A stretch of 64,000 nucleotides of DNA, taken from Trichocoleus desertorum NBK24 (GTDB lineage: Bacteria > Cyanobacteriota > Cyanobacteriia > FACHB-46). This document shows positions 45,294-54,575 of this stretch, one piece after another (the first letter of the stretch is position 1; every line of letters begins with the position of its first letter). Under the pieces are notes generated by a model, which saw only the letters and a list, made by a program, of their open reading frames with translations, did not search any database and was not told the origin of the DNA. The stretch covers positions 4,890,924 through 4,954,923 of the forward strand of contig NZ_CP116619.1 of NCBI RefSeq assembly GCF_030409055.1, in the 5' to 3' direction. The position numbers and the translations under genes are program-made.

Positions 45294-45701
45294 CTAAGGC
45301 TGAGCTGACTCCTGACCCTCTAAAACCTGACTCTCTAAAAACTCAATTCCCCATTCGTGCATAGAGTTCAAAATTGGCTTCAGGGTTTCACCTAAGGGAG
45401 TTAGCGAGTATTCCACTTTGGGTGGCACTTGCAGGTAAACTTGGCGATGAACTAAGCCATCTTGCTCCATTTCTCGCAATTGCTGAGTCAGCATTTTTTG
45501 GGTGATGCCTTGTAAGGCGCGGTGTAACTCCCCGAAACGTTTTACGCCAGGAAATAGTTCGCGGATAATCAGAACTTTCCAGCGACCGCCGATCACAGCT
45601 AGAGTGGTTTCCACTGGACAAGTGGCGCGATCGCGGTTCTCGGCTTGAGGCTCCATAGTATCTTTTGGAGTAGTATCCAACTTTTGAATATGTACTTCCA
45701 T
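45294..45701 (-). CDS. HxlR-family winged-helix regulator
   Basis: The protein has 135 residues. The HxlR pattern is clear: [40 protein letters not shown] (recognition helix) and [16 protein letters not shown] (wing). Such regulators respond to redox or aldehyde stress or bind small ligands; the effector is unknown. The ATG at 45701 has no good ribosome-binding site, so the Met at 45656 (MEPQAENRD) may be the real start. Two tandem copies of a 10-bp element lie immediately upstream (45701-45720). Confidence 0.9.
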   Translation of the reverse strand: MEVHIQKLDTTPKDTMEPQAENRDRATCPVETTLAVIGGRWKVLIIRELFPGVKRFGELHRALQGITQKMLTQQLREMEQDGLVHRQVYLQVPPKVEYSLTPLGETLKPILNSMHEWGIEFLESQVLEGQESAQP

Positions 45702-45720
45702 TTAAGCGTCTTTAAGCGTC
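45701..45720 (-). promoter_or_regulatory. Tandem 10-bp repeat at the HxlR gene start
   Basis: TTTAAGCGTC is repeated exactly twice at 45701-45710 and 45711-45720. Its position over the 5' end of the regulator gene suits an autoregulatory operator; this is inference. Confidence 0.4.
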
Positions 45721-45775
45721 AAAAGTTAGCGAATGGCCAAACGTCAGCGAATCGGTTGTTGAGCCATTGTTTTGC

Positions 45776-46414
45776 TCAGTAGGCTTTGCTCAGTAGGACG
45801 ATCGGGTTGACTGCGGTCTGTCCTTGCGGGCGGATCTCGAAATGGCAGTGAGGGCCAGTGCTGTTACCTGTACTGCCTAGCTCAGCAATGATTTGGCCTT
45901 GTTGTACCTGTTGGCCTAATCGGACTAAATTTTTCTGGTTGTGGGCATAGAGCGTGACGCTGCCGTTGGGATGTTGAATTTTGACTAGGTTGCCGTAGCC
46001 TCCTTCGTTCCAACCAGAACTAATCACGACTCCAGCCGCTGCGGCTTGAATGGGCGTACCCACAGGACCTGCAATATCAATGCCATGGTGCATGCGACCC
46101 CAACGTGGGCCAAATCCAGAGGTGACTACGCCTTTGACAGGCCAAATATACCCTGCCTGGATGGAAGAATCTGTAGGCCAAACAAAGTTGCGATTTGAAC
46201 TGGATGGGCTGTAGGTCGCGATGGGCTGGCGTGGCACTGCTACTTGAATCAGTCTGATCAATCCAGGCGCTGAATCGGAGGTGGTAACTTGAATTCTGTA
46301 GTTTTGGGGAGTCGCGATCGCAGGGTTTGATAGCCCAACTGCGAAGCTCCCGATCGTTAAGGATGCGGTTAGTAGCAATTGCAGAGGATGACGGTTTGAT
46401 GAAGGGAGAGTCAT
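45776..46414 (-). CDS. M23 peptidase (LytM-like), secreted
   Basis: The protein has 212 residues from the ATG at 46414, with a signal peptide (LQLLLTASLTIGSFAVGLSN). The C-terminal M23 domain carries the zinc motifs HHGIDIAGPVGTPI and GPHCHFEIRP, which cleave or remodel peptidoglycan cross-links. The preceding ~60 residues are probably a linker. Role: cell-wall turnover or septum remodelling in the periplasm. Confidence 0.92.
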   Translation of the reverse strand: MTLPSSNRHPLQLLLTASLTIGSFAVGLSNPAIATPQNYRIQVTTSDSAPGLIRLIQVAVPRQPIATYSPSSSNRNFVWPTDSSIQAGYIWPVKGVVTSGFGPRWGRMHHGIDIAGPVGTPIQAAAAGVVISSGWNEGGYGNLVKIQHPNGSVTLYAHNQKNLVRLGQQVQQGQIIAELGSTGNSTGPHCHFEIRPQGQTAVNPIVLLSKAY

Positions 46415-46613
46415 GCGTGATTGGTTCAATTCGACAAAGGACGGAGCAAGGACACCCTATTTCACACCAAAGGCACGATTGCTAATAGATGGCAAATCGC
46501 ATAGTCCCCACTTTGCCTGGAACCCCTAGAAAATTAACTAGCGTTTATACGGATCTCCGCCCGATTCTTTATCTCATCATTTTTTGAGATTTGGCAGAAT
46601 TTGCCGATGTAAC

Positions 46614-48809
46614 TTATCGGGTGCCCGCAGGCTCAATTTGTAAGTCTTCTTCTTGAGCCTCGAAGATGATATCTATACCGCGCACATCTCGGAAGGTAAA
46701 TTCGGCTCGGCGATCGCGGGCATAATCCACACGACTGGCACCCGTAGTTCTACGTTGGGTTTCCCCTAAAGAACGGATGGTTAACCGTTCTGGCGCTACA
46801 TCTTGACGGAGTAGATAGTTTCTCGCGGCTAAAGCTCGACGGCGACCTAAGTCTAAGTTGTAGGCATCGCTAGCACGCGGATCGGTGTGACCTTCAATAT
46901 CAACCACGATGAAAGGATATTCTCGGAGTACGCCAGCAATTTGGTCGAGCACTGCGGCACTCTCTGGACTGATGGTGTCTTTGTCTAGGGCAAAGTGGAT
47001 GTTTCTGGGCACACGTAGCCGAATGGGTTCTGGAGTCGGAGGGGGTTCGACTGGAACTGGGGGTGGCACTTGGGCCACGGGGGGAGTGGTGCAGCGGGGC
47101 ACTTCTGTAACGGGAGTTGGTGCTGAAGGGGGTGTAACAGGCCCTTGGGTGCTGCGAATGGTGGCATTGGCGGCAGGCTCCGAGGTGCCATAACGGGGGT
47201 CTGTGGCGATCGCGCTAATTTGTGCTCCGGGCTGCACATTGGTCAAGGTGGCGCTAAATTGGCCTGCGTCGTTGGCTGTTGTGGTAGCGATCGCTTGACT
47301 TAAAGGTGCATAACCAGGGAACAACTCGATAGCTTTGTTCTTGGCTTCTGGCTCCTGCGTCCTAGCCTCAACTCGATAAATCTCTACTTGAGCACCCGGA
47401 TCGGCTTTGCCATCTACATTGACTTGATTGTTGAGCAGGATAAATTCTGAACTGAGCCATTGAGGAGCATTAATGGCCGAGTTGCCAGTATCTAAGCGCC
47501 GATTGCCTGAATTGCGAGGGGGGTTGGGGCCATCGCCGCGTTGGTAGTCTTGCACGCCCACATTTTGCTGAGTATTGAGGTCAATGCTGAGTCCTTCTAA
47601 GGCAGCAAATTGGTTGTCTTGAATTAAGTTGCGATCGCTTTTGGGATAGGACGTGACTACGACTCCAGGCCCAGTTTGATCACTAATCTGGTTTTGGGTT
47701 ACCTGATGCTGATTGCCCATCAAATAAACTGCGGCTCGCCGCAACCTCCGTCCATTCAATTTGATTTGGTTGGCTTGAATCTGCACTGCCCCGTCAGGTT
47801 TAAACAAATAAATGCCGCTGCCATCGTTGCCACAAATCAAGTTAGCCGTAATTTGGGAGCGATCGATCACACCTTCGAGCCGAATGGCGTCGGGCATCCC
47901 TGCCATGCCGTTGCCCACAATAATGTTTTCTGTGATCTGTGTACTCTCGGCGCGAACCGCAGTAATAATGCCGCTGCCATCGTGGTTAGCAATTCGATTA
48001 CGCCGAATCACGGTGCCGACTCCATTAAACACAGACACCCCAAACGCCGATGGATTGGCAGGCATCTGTTCATCGGTGGTTAGACCTAGCCAGTTGTTCT
48101 CGATCGTGACGTTCTGCGGCGGTTGGTCTTCAGCGCTGAATGGGAAGTTGGCATAGGGCGGTTGCTGTTGGCTGGTGTCTGGAGGTGGTAAACGGTGAGC
48201 AATAAAAATATCAGCCGGAGGGGTGCTGGCTGGCACTTGACGACGGGAGTTAAATCCGAAGAGACTGAGACCCCGAATCGTCACATTATCTGCGACTACA
48301 GTGAGTCCGCGAAATACTTCCTGTCCCTCCGCAGGAGTAATGGCAACGACTGGGATTGGAATGGTAATCTCAGCCGTGGCCGATTTTTCCGCATCGTATC
48401 CAGGTTGTGTGGTGCCATCTAGGACTAAGCCTGGGCTATCCAGCGGGGGCAAGACTGAGGTGAGGCGAATCGTTGTTTGCTCGGCAGGTAAGCTGAATTC
48501 GATCCGAGAAGAGGCATCAGCGCTCAGCGGAGTCACTTGGGCTTGTTCCTCTGTACTCAAGCGATCGCGCTCTAAGGTGCCACTGGTCAGGGCGATCGCC
48601 TCTCGCAGGGTCAGCGCTGCATCTGATTGGATCGGCCCATCTTGGTTGCTGTTGACCACCACCTGCATAGGTGGCGCAGGCGGAGTCTGATTTGTAGCCC
48701 GGTTGGTAGGGTTGGGAGCTGCCGTGACGCTAGTCGCGATCGCGATTTCGGTGAGTCCAACCCAAAGTCCCAGGAGGGTAGCCGATTTGAAGCGGTAGGA
48801 TGCAGGCAT
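46614..48809 (-). CDS. Right-handed beta-helix protein with C-terminal OmpA domain
   Basis: The protein has 731 residues from MPASYRFKSAT, with a signal peptide ending near SVTAAP. Residues about 70-420 have repeated NxI/V ladders (for example VTIRGLSLFG, TVIRRNRIANHDGSGI, HQVTQNQISDQTGPGVVVTS), typical of a parallel beta-helix (NosD/CASH-like). A beta-sandwich region and Pro-rich linker follow. The C-terminal OmpA domain (about 605-710, RNIHFALDKDTISPESAAVL, IEGHTDPRASDAYNLDLGRR) should bind peptidoglycan. The protein is likely anchored to the envelope. Confidence 0.88.
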   Translation of the reverse strand: MPASYRFKSATLLGLWVGLTEIAIATSVTAAPNPTNRATNQTPPAPPMQVVVNSNQDGPIQSDAALTLREAIALTSGTLERDRLSTEEQAQVTPLSADASSRIEFSLPAEQTTIRLTSVLPPLDSPGLVLDGTTQPGYDAEKSATAEITIPIPVVAITPAEGQEVFRGLTVVADNVTIRGLSLFGFNSRRQVPASTPPADIFIAHRLPPPDTSQQQPPYANFPFSAEDQPPQNVTIENNWLGLTTDEQMPANPSAFGVSVFNGVGTVIRRNRIANHDGSGIITAVRAESTQITENIIVGNGMAGMPDAIRLEGVIDRSQITANLICGNDGSGIYLFKPDGAVQIQANQIKLNGRRLRRAAVYLMGNQHQVTQNQISDQTGPGVVVTSYPKSDRNLIQDNQFAALEGLSIDLNTQQNVGVQDYQRGDGPNPPRNSGNRRLDTGNSAINAPQWLSSEFILLNNQVNVDGKADPGAQVEIYRVEARTQEPEAKNKAIELFPGYAPLSQAIATTTANDAGQFSATLTNVQPGAQISAIATDPRYGTSEPAANATIRSTQGPVTPPSAPTPVTEVPRCTTPPVAQVPPPVPVEPPPTPEPIRLRVPRNIHFALDKDTISPESAAVLDQIAGVLREYPFIVVDIEGHTDPRASDAYNLDLGRRRALAARNYLLRQDVAPERLTIRSLGETQRRTTGASRVDYARDRRAEFTFRDVRGIDIIFEAQEEDLQIEPAGTR

Positions 48810-48837
48810 AGTCAAGCGATGGAAAGTGACGATTGGA

Positions 48838-48863
48838 AGGTAACGAGCAAAGGTAACGAGCAA
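48838..48863. repeat. 13-bp tandem repeat between the OmpA-protein gene and gcvT
   Basis: AGGTAACGAGCAA is repeated exactly twice in tandem (48838-48850, 48851-48863). Confidence 0.8.
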
Positions 48864-48922
48864 CAGAGTGATTCAGAGTTTACCTTGATTCTCAAGAGCT
48901 TACCCAAAACAGGCACCTCAAC

Positions 48923-48956
48923 GGATAACGCAACGGGTAGGATAACGCAACAGGTA
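48923..48956. repeat. 17-bp tandem repeat upstream of gcvT
   Basis: GGATAACGCAACGGGTA is followed by GGATAACGCAACAGGTA (one mismatch). It lies 55 bases before the gcvT start, and has partial similarity (TAACG) to the 13-bp repeat further upstream. Confidence 0.75.
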
Positions 48957-49010
48957 GTAGTTTCCCGTAGGATCAAAACAGTTTCACTCAAACAACGGAA
49001 TTATAAAGCT

Positions 49011-50156
49011 GTGGCCTCATTAAGCGATGCAAACAACGCTGCAACTCCCTTGCCCCTCGCCCGAACCCCCCTGTTTGAGCATGCAGTTGCTCTGAAAGCT
49101 CGCATGACTGCATTTTCTGGCTGGGAAATGCCCGTGCAGTACCTCGGCATTGCTCAAGAACACCAAGCGGTGCGGCAGCAAGCAGGTATGTTTGACATTT
49201 CCCACATGGGCAAATTTGTGCTGAAAGGCCAGCAGGTGATCGAGCAGCTCCAGGGTTTAGTACCTTCAGATTTAAGTCGGCTTCAACCTGGGGCCGCTCA
49301 ATACACCGTTTTGCTCACACCAGAAGCGGGCATTGTGGATGATTTGATTGTGTATTACCAGGGAGAAGATGGGGCAGGACAACCGACGGTCGTGCTGATT
49401 GTTAACGCAGGCACGACGCTAAAAGACAAAACTTGGTTGACCGAGCATCTTGGGCTAAACCAGATTGACTTTCAAGATCTTTCAACCGACAATGCCCTGA
49501 TTGCGGTGCAAGGTCCCCAAGCGATCGCCTGTTTACAACCTTTAGTGGAGGCAGACTTGAGCGCCGTAAAACCGTTTGGGCATTTGATGGCTCCTGTTTT
49601 GGGTCAGCCTGGTTTCTTGGCTCGCACAGGCTACACCGGAGAAGATGGTTTTGAAGTCATGGTGGATGCTGCGGCAGGTGCAGAACTGTGGCGATCGCTA
49701 CTGGCGGCTGGGGTGACCCCTTGCGGTTTGGGTTGTCGGGATACCCTGCGTTTAGAGGCAGCGATGGCTCTGTACGGCCAAGATATTGACGAAACAACCA
49801 CACCTCTAGAAGCAGGTCTGGGCTGGCTCGTACATCTAGACACTAAAGGCGACTTTATCGGGCGATCGGTGCTAGAGCAACAAAAGCGAGCAGGTGTGGA
49901 ACGGCGGTTAGTGGGGCTAAAAATGGCAGGGCGCAATATTGCACGGCATGGCTACCCGGTGCTGCATGAGGGGCAAACGGTGGGTGAAGTCACGAGTGGC
50001 AGTTGGTCGCCAACTTTGGAGCAGGCGATCGCCCTAGCTTATGTCCCTACACCTCTAAGCAAAGTGGGACAGCAACTTGATATAGAGATCCGTGGCAAAC
50101 TCTATCCGGGAGAGGTGGTGAAACGGCCCTTCTATCGACGCCAGACCAGCCTATGA
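49011..50156 (+). CDS. gcvT: Aminomethyltransferase (glycine cleavage T protein)
   Basis: The T protein transfers the methylene group of glycine to tetrahydrofolate in glycine cleavage, part of photorespiration here. The protein has 381 residues from the GTG at 49011. The open frame runs 128 codons further upstream, overlapping the divergent OmpA-protein gene, and is not used. Family blocks are FSGWEMPVQYLGIAQEHQAV, GMFDISHMGKFVLKG, GYTGEDGFEVMV and the C-terminal domain with SGSWSPTLEQAIALAYVP. No riboswitch was recognised. Confidence 0.96.
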   Translation: MASLSDANNAATPLPLARTPLFEHAVALKARMTAFSGWEMPVQYLGIAQEHQAVRQQAGMFDISHMGKFVLKGQQVIEQLQGLVPSDLSRLQPGAAQYTVLLTPEAGIVDDLIVYYQGEDGAGQPTVVLIVNAGTTLKDKTWLTEHLGLNQIDFQDLSTDNALIAVQGPQAIACLQPLVEADLSAVKPFGHLMAPVLGQPGFLARTGYTGEDGFEVMVDAAAGAELWRSLLAAGVTPCGLGCRDTLRLEAAMALYGQDIDETTTPLEAGLGWLVHLDTKGDFIGRSVLEQQKRAGVERRLVGLKMAGRNIARHGYPVLHEGQTVGEVTSGSWSPTLEQAIALAYVPTPLSKVGQQLDIEIRGKLYPGEVVKRPFYRRQTSL

Positions 50157-50435
50157 TGCCTAACTGCTCAGTAGCGTGTTACCTTTTCCTCAGCCGTGAT
50201 CTTGAATATTTTCAAAAAGTTTTTGCGATAAAATTCCGGTTCGCTCATGATTAGAAGAAGTTTTTTAGCTTTTTCACCGATTGAACCTGTTTTATGCGGA
50301 TACTCAATTTGACAGCCTGTAAGCGAGATTAGACATTCGGTTGCTGGTTATCAATTGGCAAAACGTGTAAATGTTGCTAAGCAATGTTCACGGTAGATAC
50401 GAGATTTTCTGGTGGGTAGTAGGAGTGGTTCAGTC

Positions 50436-52520
50436 ATGATACCGAGCGAGCACAGGCTTCTTCACAGCCCGAATAGCGTCACCACACAAGATCACAAGCG
50501 AATGTTGTGGCGGACGGTTTGGCAACATTGGATGAGAAAAGAAACGCTGACCTATGTCCGCACGGCGGCGGCCTGCACTTTATTAACCCTAGTGGCAGGC
50601 AGTTTAACGGCAGAGGCGAAGGCGGATGTAGTCGTTCCGGTAGCCTCGGTGCCAGAACCTGGTAGCTCCGTGGTCTCAACCAGTGCGGCTGATCTGACAG
50701 GGACTCCCGCGATCGCGCCTCCCGAAAGTTCTTTGGCAGCAGAGTTTGCAGCAACCTCCCTCCCAGGTCTTCAGCGGGATTGGTCGCCTATTTCAGTGGA
50801 ATCAGCGGTAACAGTCAATGACTTGGCTCCAGAAGTCGCTGCTAGCGAACTGGGTACGACTGATCAGGCTGTCCTAGACTCCGAGCCTCAATCCACTGCG
50901 GTTGCCTCCGATTCGGATCGCTCTAAAGCTCAGGTTGTGGCGGCACAGCCAAAGCAACTTACATCTAGCGCCTCAGCAGCGACAGGACTGGCAGCTACAC
51001 CGGAAACTGTAGAGCCTGAATTTGCCGTAAGCGATCGTGATGCTGAACCTGCGATCGCGCCTTTGGCCCTGCCTAAATCTGAGTATCAATTAGCTCAAGT
51101 TAGTTCGTTTTCGGATATTCAAGGCCACTGGGCGCAAAGTGTGATTGAAGCATTGGCTGCGAGAGATGTAGTGCGCGGTTTTCCCGATGGCACCTTTCGA
51201 CCTGATGTGACAGTAACCAAAGCCCAATTTGCGGCGATTGTCCGGCAGGCGTTCCAAGTGCAACCTGTACGTACTTCGGTGCAGTTCTCAGATGTGGCGG
51301 CTAATTATTGGGCGTATAACGCCATTGATGAAGCGTACCGCTCTGGATTTGTCTCTGAGTCCGGTAACAATCTGTTTCGCCCAGACCAAGGCATCTCCCG
51401 CAATCAGGCGCTAGTGGGTTTAGTGAATGGCTTACAGCTAACTTCTGAGTCCAACAGCACCGACGTTTTAGAAACTTATTTCCAAGATGCTGCCCAACTA
51501 GCCGCTGCCGATCGCAATGACCTAGCGATCGCTACCGAGAAGCGATTGGTGGTGAGTTACCCAAATGTGAGGTCGTTGAACCCTAGCCAACTGGCGACGA
51601 GGGCGGAAGTAGCAGCTTCTGTTTACCAAGCCTTGGTGCAAAGTGGGCAAGTTTCAGCTTTAGATGCTAGCGCGATCGCCTCTCAGTATATTGCTGGCCC
51701 AGCGACCACGGCAGTAACTCCCCCAGCGACCTCAGAAACACTACCAACCACACCCACCACAGCAGCGGCTCCTTCTGAAGAAACAATTCAAGGGCTGCAA
51801 ACCCGTTTGCAAGCTTTGGAAACCGAGGCGGAAAACTTTGGCAATGTCTTTGAAGGCTCACCAGCGCTCAGCATTGCCAACCCGGTAGGCTTTGGGGCTG
51901 ATAATGGCACAGGATTCATTAGTGCTTTCTATCAAGAGCGCACCCGACGCAGCAACAAGGATGATGGTGCAGTTGGGATTGGGGTTGGTTTAGGAGATGC
52001 CCGTAGAAATGTTGGGGTCGAGCTTTCCTACACGATTGCCAGCTTTGGTTCTAATCGTGACTTTGGTACGGGCGGATTTAACGTAAAAGTTCATCGCGCC
52101 TTCTCAGAAGATTTTGCTGCGGCAGTGGGTTGGAACGGCTTCATAACAGTTGGAGATGAAACTGACTTTGAGGATTCACTTTACGCGACAGCTACTAAAA
52201 TTTTCCGGACGCGCCAAGACTTAAGCTCTTCCTTTAGCCGAGTTGCCCTGACCGGGGGGGTTGGGAACGGTCAATTCCGTTTGGAAGATGATGCGTTTGA
52301 AGACGACGAGACTGTGAATGTGTTTGGTAGTGTGGCTGTGCGGGTGGTGCGCCCAGTAAGCGCGATCGTGGAATGGACAGGACAAGATCTAGCAGCAGGG
52401 TTATCGATTGTGCCGTTTAAGAACCAAAGTTTGGTGATTACCCCAGCTCTGCGAGACATTGCAGGTGCAGGAGATGGGGCTCGCTTTGTTTTGGGGCTAG
52501 GTTACTCCTGGAAGTTTTGA
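50436..52520 (+). CDS. SLH-domain outer-membrane barrel protein
   Basis: The protein has 694 residues from the ATG at 50436 (AGGAG ten bases upstream). It has a signal peptide (YVRTAAACTLLTLVAGSLTA), an Ala/Ser/Pro-rich spacer, and SLH repeats at about 225-405 (FSDIQGHWAQSVIEALAARD, GFPDGTFRPDVTVTKAQFAA, FRPDQGISRNQALVGLVNGL) that tether to the cell wall. A coiled-coil-like stretch (QGLQTRLQALETEAENFG) leads to a C-terminal beta-barrel ending in YSWKF, a typical outer-membrane signal. It is likely an envelope-linking outer-membrane protein; the pore or binding role is unknown. Confidence 0.85.
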   Translation: MIPSEHRLLHSPNSVTTQDHKRMLWRTVWQHWMRKETLTYVRTAAACTLLTLVAGSLTAEAKADVVVPVASVPEPGSSVVSTSAADLTGTPAIAPPESSLAAEFAATSLPGLQRDWSPISVESAVTVNDLAPEVAASELGTTDQAVLDSEPQSTAVASDSDRSKAQVVAAQPKQLTSSASAATGLAATPETVEPEFAVSDRDAEPAIAPLALPKSEYQLAQVSSFSDIQGHWAQSVIEALAARDVVRGFPDGTFRPDVTVTKAQFAAIVRQAFQVQPVRTSVQFSDVAANYWAYNAIDEAYRSGFVSESGNNLFRPDQGISRNQALVGLVNGLQLTSESNSTDVLETYFQDAAQLAAADRNDLAIATEKRLVVSYPNVRSLNPSQLATRAEVAASVYQALVQSGQVSALDASAIASQYIAGPATTAVTPPATSETLPTTPTTAAAPSEETIQGLQTRLQALETEAENFGNVFEGSPALSIANPVGFGADNGTGFISAFYQERTRRSNKDDGAVGIGVGLGDARRNVGVELSYTIASFGSNRDFGTGGFNVKVHRAFSEDFAAAVGWNGFITVGDETDFEDSLYATATKIFRTRQDLSSSFSRVALTGGVGNGQFRLEDDAFEDDETVNVFGSVAVRVVRPVSAIVEWTGQDLAAGLSIVPFKNQSLVITPALRDIAGAGDGARFVLGLGYSWKF

Positions 52521-52609
52521 TAGTGAGACGTGATGGCAAGAAATCGGGTACCTACTGCTTGATTTCTTGCCAAATTGTTGGAAGTTGATTTTAACTTAGG
52601 AGCAATGTT

Positions 52610-53032
52610 ATGCCGAAAATGGCATGGAAGATTAGTTTTGTAAAAGGACTCCTTTTAGGGGGAGCTATCTTAATCGCTCCATTTAATGCCAACGCTGAGC
52701 CTACTCCTGGGGCTGCTTCTGATTATTCTGGTGGCAATGTTATGAACAATACTGCTCCCCGGTTTCCTACTCCAGGTCTAAGCCCCGATACAATTGCAAC
52801 TGCTAATCGACTGTCGCAAGAATTAGCAAGTGCTCGAAATGCTTACACCACGACTGAGCAGGAGGCGACGCGGGTTCCTCGGCGTTTTGCTCGTGGCCCT
52901 GGTGGAGATTGTGTCAATCCAGCTCTGTCGCGTTTGAATGAGGCGATTCGAGCCTCGGAAGAATTTCTCAGTGGTTTGAGTAGTGCTCAAGTGGAACAAC
53001 TGAGAAGGACTTCTAACTTAAAGATTTGGTAG
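52610..53032 (+). CDS. Small secreted hypothetical protein
   Basis: The protein has 140 residues with a signal peptide (SFVKGLLLGGAILIAPFNAN). The mature part is short and mostly helical (TANRLSQELASARNAYTTTE, NEAIRASEEFLSGLSSAQVE), with one cysteine. No family was recognised. It lies between the SLH protein and another secreted unknown on the same strand. Confidence 0.6.
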   Translation: MPKMAWKISFVKGLLLGGAILIAPFNANAEPTPGAASDYSGGNVMNNTAPRFPTPGLSPDTIATANRLSQELASARNAYTTTEQEATRVPRRFARGPGGDCVNPALSRLNEAIRASEEFLSGLSSAQVEQLRRTSNLKIW

Positions 53033-53093
53033 TGCTTTTGCATTCGGTTAGGGCAGTGGTTTAGTAGCAGTGGTCTAAGTGAGGAGGAACGCT

Positions 53094-53831
53094 ATGGTGA
53101 TGCGAGCGAAGCGAAAAAATAGTGGGAACGCCAGATTGCCTTGGTGGTTGGGCGCGATCGCGAGCGGTTTCCTGTTGGGAGGTTTAGCGGCTCCAGTTCA
53201 GGCTCAGGAAATCTTTGGCTCTGAGGGGATTCGCTTTGATGCCAATACGATTGTAGAGTTTGAGTTTATTGAATCGAATGGGGCATACCAGTCTGTTTTT
53301 GGGATCGTGAATTTGGAAACGGGGGAAAGAACACCGCTGTTTACGGAAGTGAAATCTTCTGATAATCCTCAACCGTTGATGGAACCCTCCGATTACAGCT
53401 CTGACCTTGGTACCGAGAATAACGATGACTTTTTAGGAACTCCGGGCAATACGGTGCCTGAACCGTTGGCTGAGTTTGAGTTTCAGGCCAATACTCGCTA
53501 TGCCTTCTATTTGGAGTCTAGTTTTCAGGGACGACCCGCTGGCGTGCTTTATTCCACCAATTTCCAAAACCAAACCAATGGCAGCAGATTGGTGAGATTT
53601 GAGGGAGGGTTGGGCAATCTGGCTGACCAAGGGATCACGATTATTTGGGATGACACGGGTTCTGTGATCGTGAAGCCGAATGCTCAAGATCGAGACTTTG
53701 ATGACTTTTTGGTTCGCGCTGGGGGGCATTTGGCTTGCCCTTATGGTACGACCACAAGCCAGCAGCAGTCTCAGCTCAAGTCTGTCAACGCTGGTGGCGG
53801 CACCCTGATTAGCCAAGCCACTTGCCGCTAG
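53094..53831 (+). CDS. Secreted protein with DUF4114-like C-terminal motif
   Basis: The protein has 245 residues from the ATG at 53094, chosen because GAGGAGG lies eight bases upstream. A signal peptide runs through GAIASGFLLGGLAAPVQAQ. The mature part is beta-rich. The segment NAQDRDFDDFLVRAGG near the end resembles the DRDF(D/N)D motif of DUF4114-type domains in exported cyanobacterial proteins, which may bind calcium; this is a pattern match only. Confidence 0.6.
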   Translation: MVMRAKRKNSGNARLPWWLGAIASGFLLGGLAAPVQAQEIFGSEGIRFDANTIVEFEFIESNGAYQSVFGIVNLETGERTPLFTEVKSSDNPQPLMEPSDYSSDLGTENNDDFLGTPGNTVPEPLAEFEFQANTRYAFYLESSFQGRPAGVLYSTNFQNQTNGSRLVRFEGGLGNLADQGITIIWDDTGSVIVKPNAQDRDFDDFLVRAGGHLACPYGTTTSQQQSQLKSVNAGGGTLISQATCR

Positions 53832-53881
53832 CAAAACTCGGCTTGATTTAGCTCCTCTGACCTCTCCCAAGTGTGGGGGAG

Positions 53882-54301
53882 CTAGACTCTTCGATATTTA
53901 GAGAGGCGAGCTAGTTGTTCTAAGGAGCGCACCCCCGAGTAAAAATGCCCGTTGATTTCCCAGGTAGGTGTTTGCTTGATCTGTAAGGATTGACAGAGGC
54001 TGGGTTGAGCATTTTTGCCGTTGGCGTGACATTCAATGTAGTGAACCTGCTTAAATGTCTCTTCACCAAACAGTTGCCGTTGCATCAGCGTAAATGGGCA
54101 ATTGTAGGCACTATACACTTTTATGTTGGCTTGGGTGAGGTAGCTGGCGAAGGTTGCCTTGGTTAGTGAATCTGGAGGTGTGGCGATCGCGCTGAAAGAT
54201 GAACCTACTAAGGTGACTGCCTGAGCTGGGTGGATGTGTAAGTTGAGGGTGACGGTGGAAAGGGCGATCGCGATTCCTACCCCAGAGAGTTTGCTAAACA
54301 T
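53882..54301 (-). CDS. Periplasmic thioredoxin-fold protein with a single active-site cysteine
   Basis: The protein has 139 residues with a signal peptide (VGIAIALSTVTLNLHIHPAQ). The sequence after it resembles the thioredoxin-like C-terminal domain of VKOR proteins: YSAYNCPFTLMQRQLFGEE, then LCQSLQIKQTPTWEINGHFY with the cis-Pro region TPTW. The usual CPxC redox pair is reduced to one cysteine (NCPFT), so it may act as a monothiol or has lost redox activity. Two further cysteines (IECHAN, SLCQS) may pair. Confidence 0.7.
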   Translation of the reverse strand: MFSKLSGVGIAIALSTVTLNLHIHPAQAVTLVGSSFSAIATPPDSLTKATFASYLTQANIKVYSAYNCPFTLMQRQLFGEETFKQVHYIECHANGKNAQPSLCQSLQIKQTPTWEINGHFYSGVRSLEQLARLSKYRRV

Positions 54302-54575
54302 AATGGCTGAATTTTGAGATCTGTAAGTCTCAACAGCATAGAGAAGGCGATCGCATGGTGTTAGGGCAAAATCGCGGAGTAATTAGGGCGCTGTTAGTAG
54401 CTCTGAGGGATGCTACGGAAGGTTATATGAATACTTTCTGAGAAGGGTCTTTAAAGATAGATTTAGATTAATTAATGCTTAATTTCCGGGTATCTTTTGT
54501 GGGATCAGAAGACTATTAAGAGCAAACGGAAACTAAGGTTGGACAGACTATTTAGAAGTAATTTATTGGCTGAGC

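Noticed and set aside
48810-49010. Possible glycine riboswitch upstream of gcvT
   Set aside because: No paired glycine-aptamer pattern was seen; only tandem repeats are present.
48627-49010. Upstream extension of the gcvT frame
   Set aside because: It overlaps the divergent OmpA-protein gene and has no T-protein similarity.
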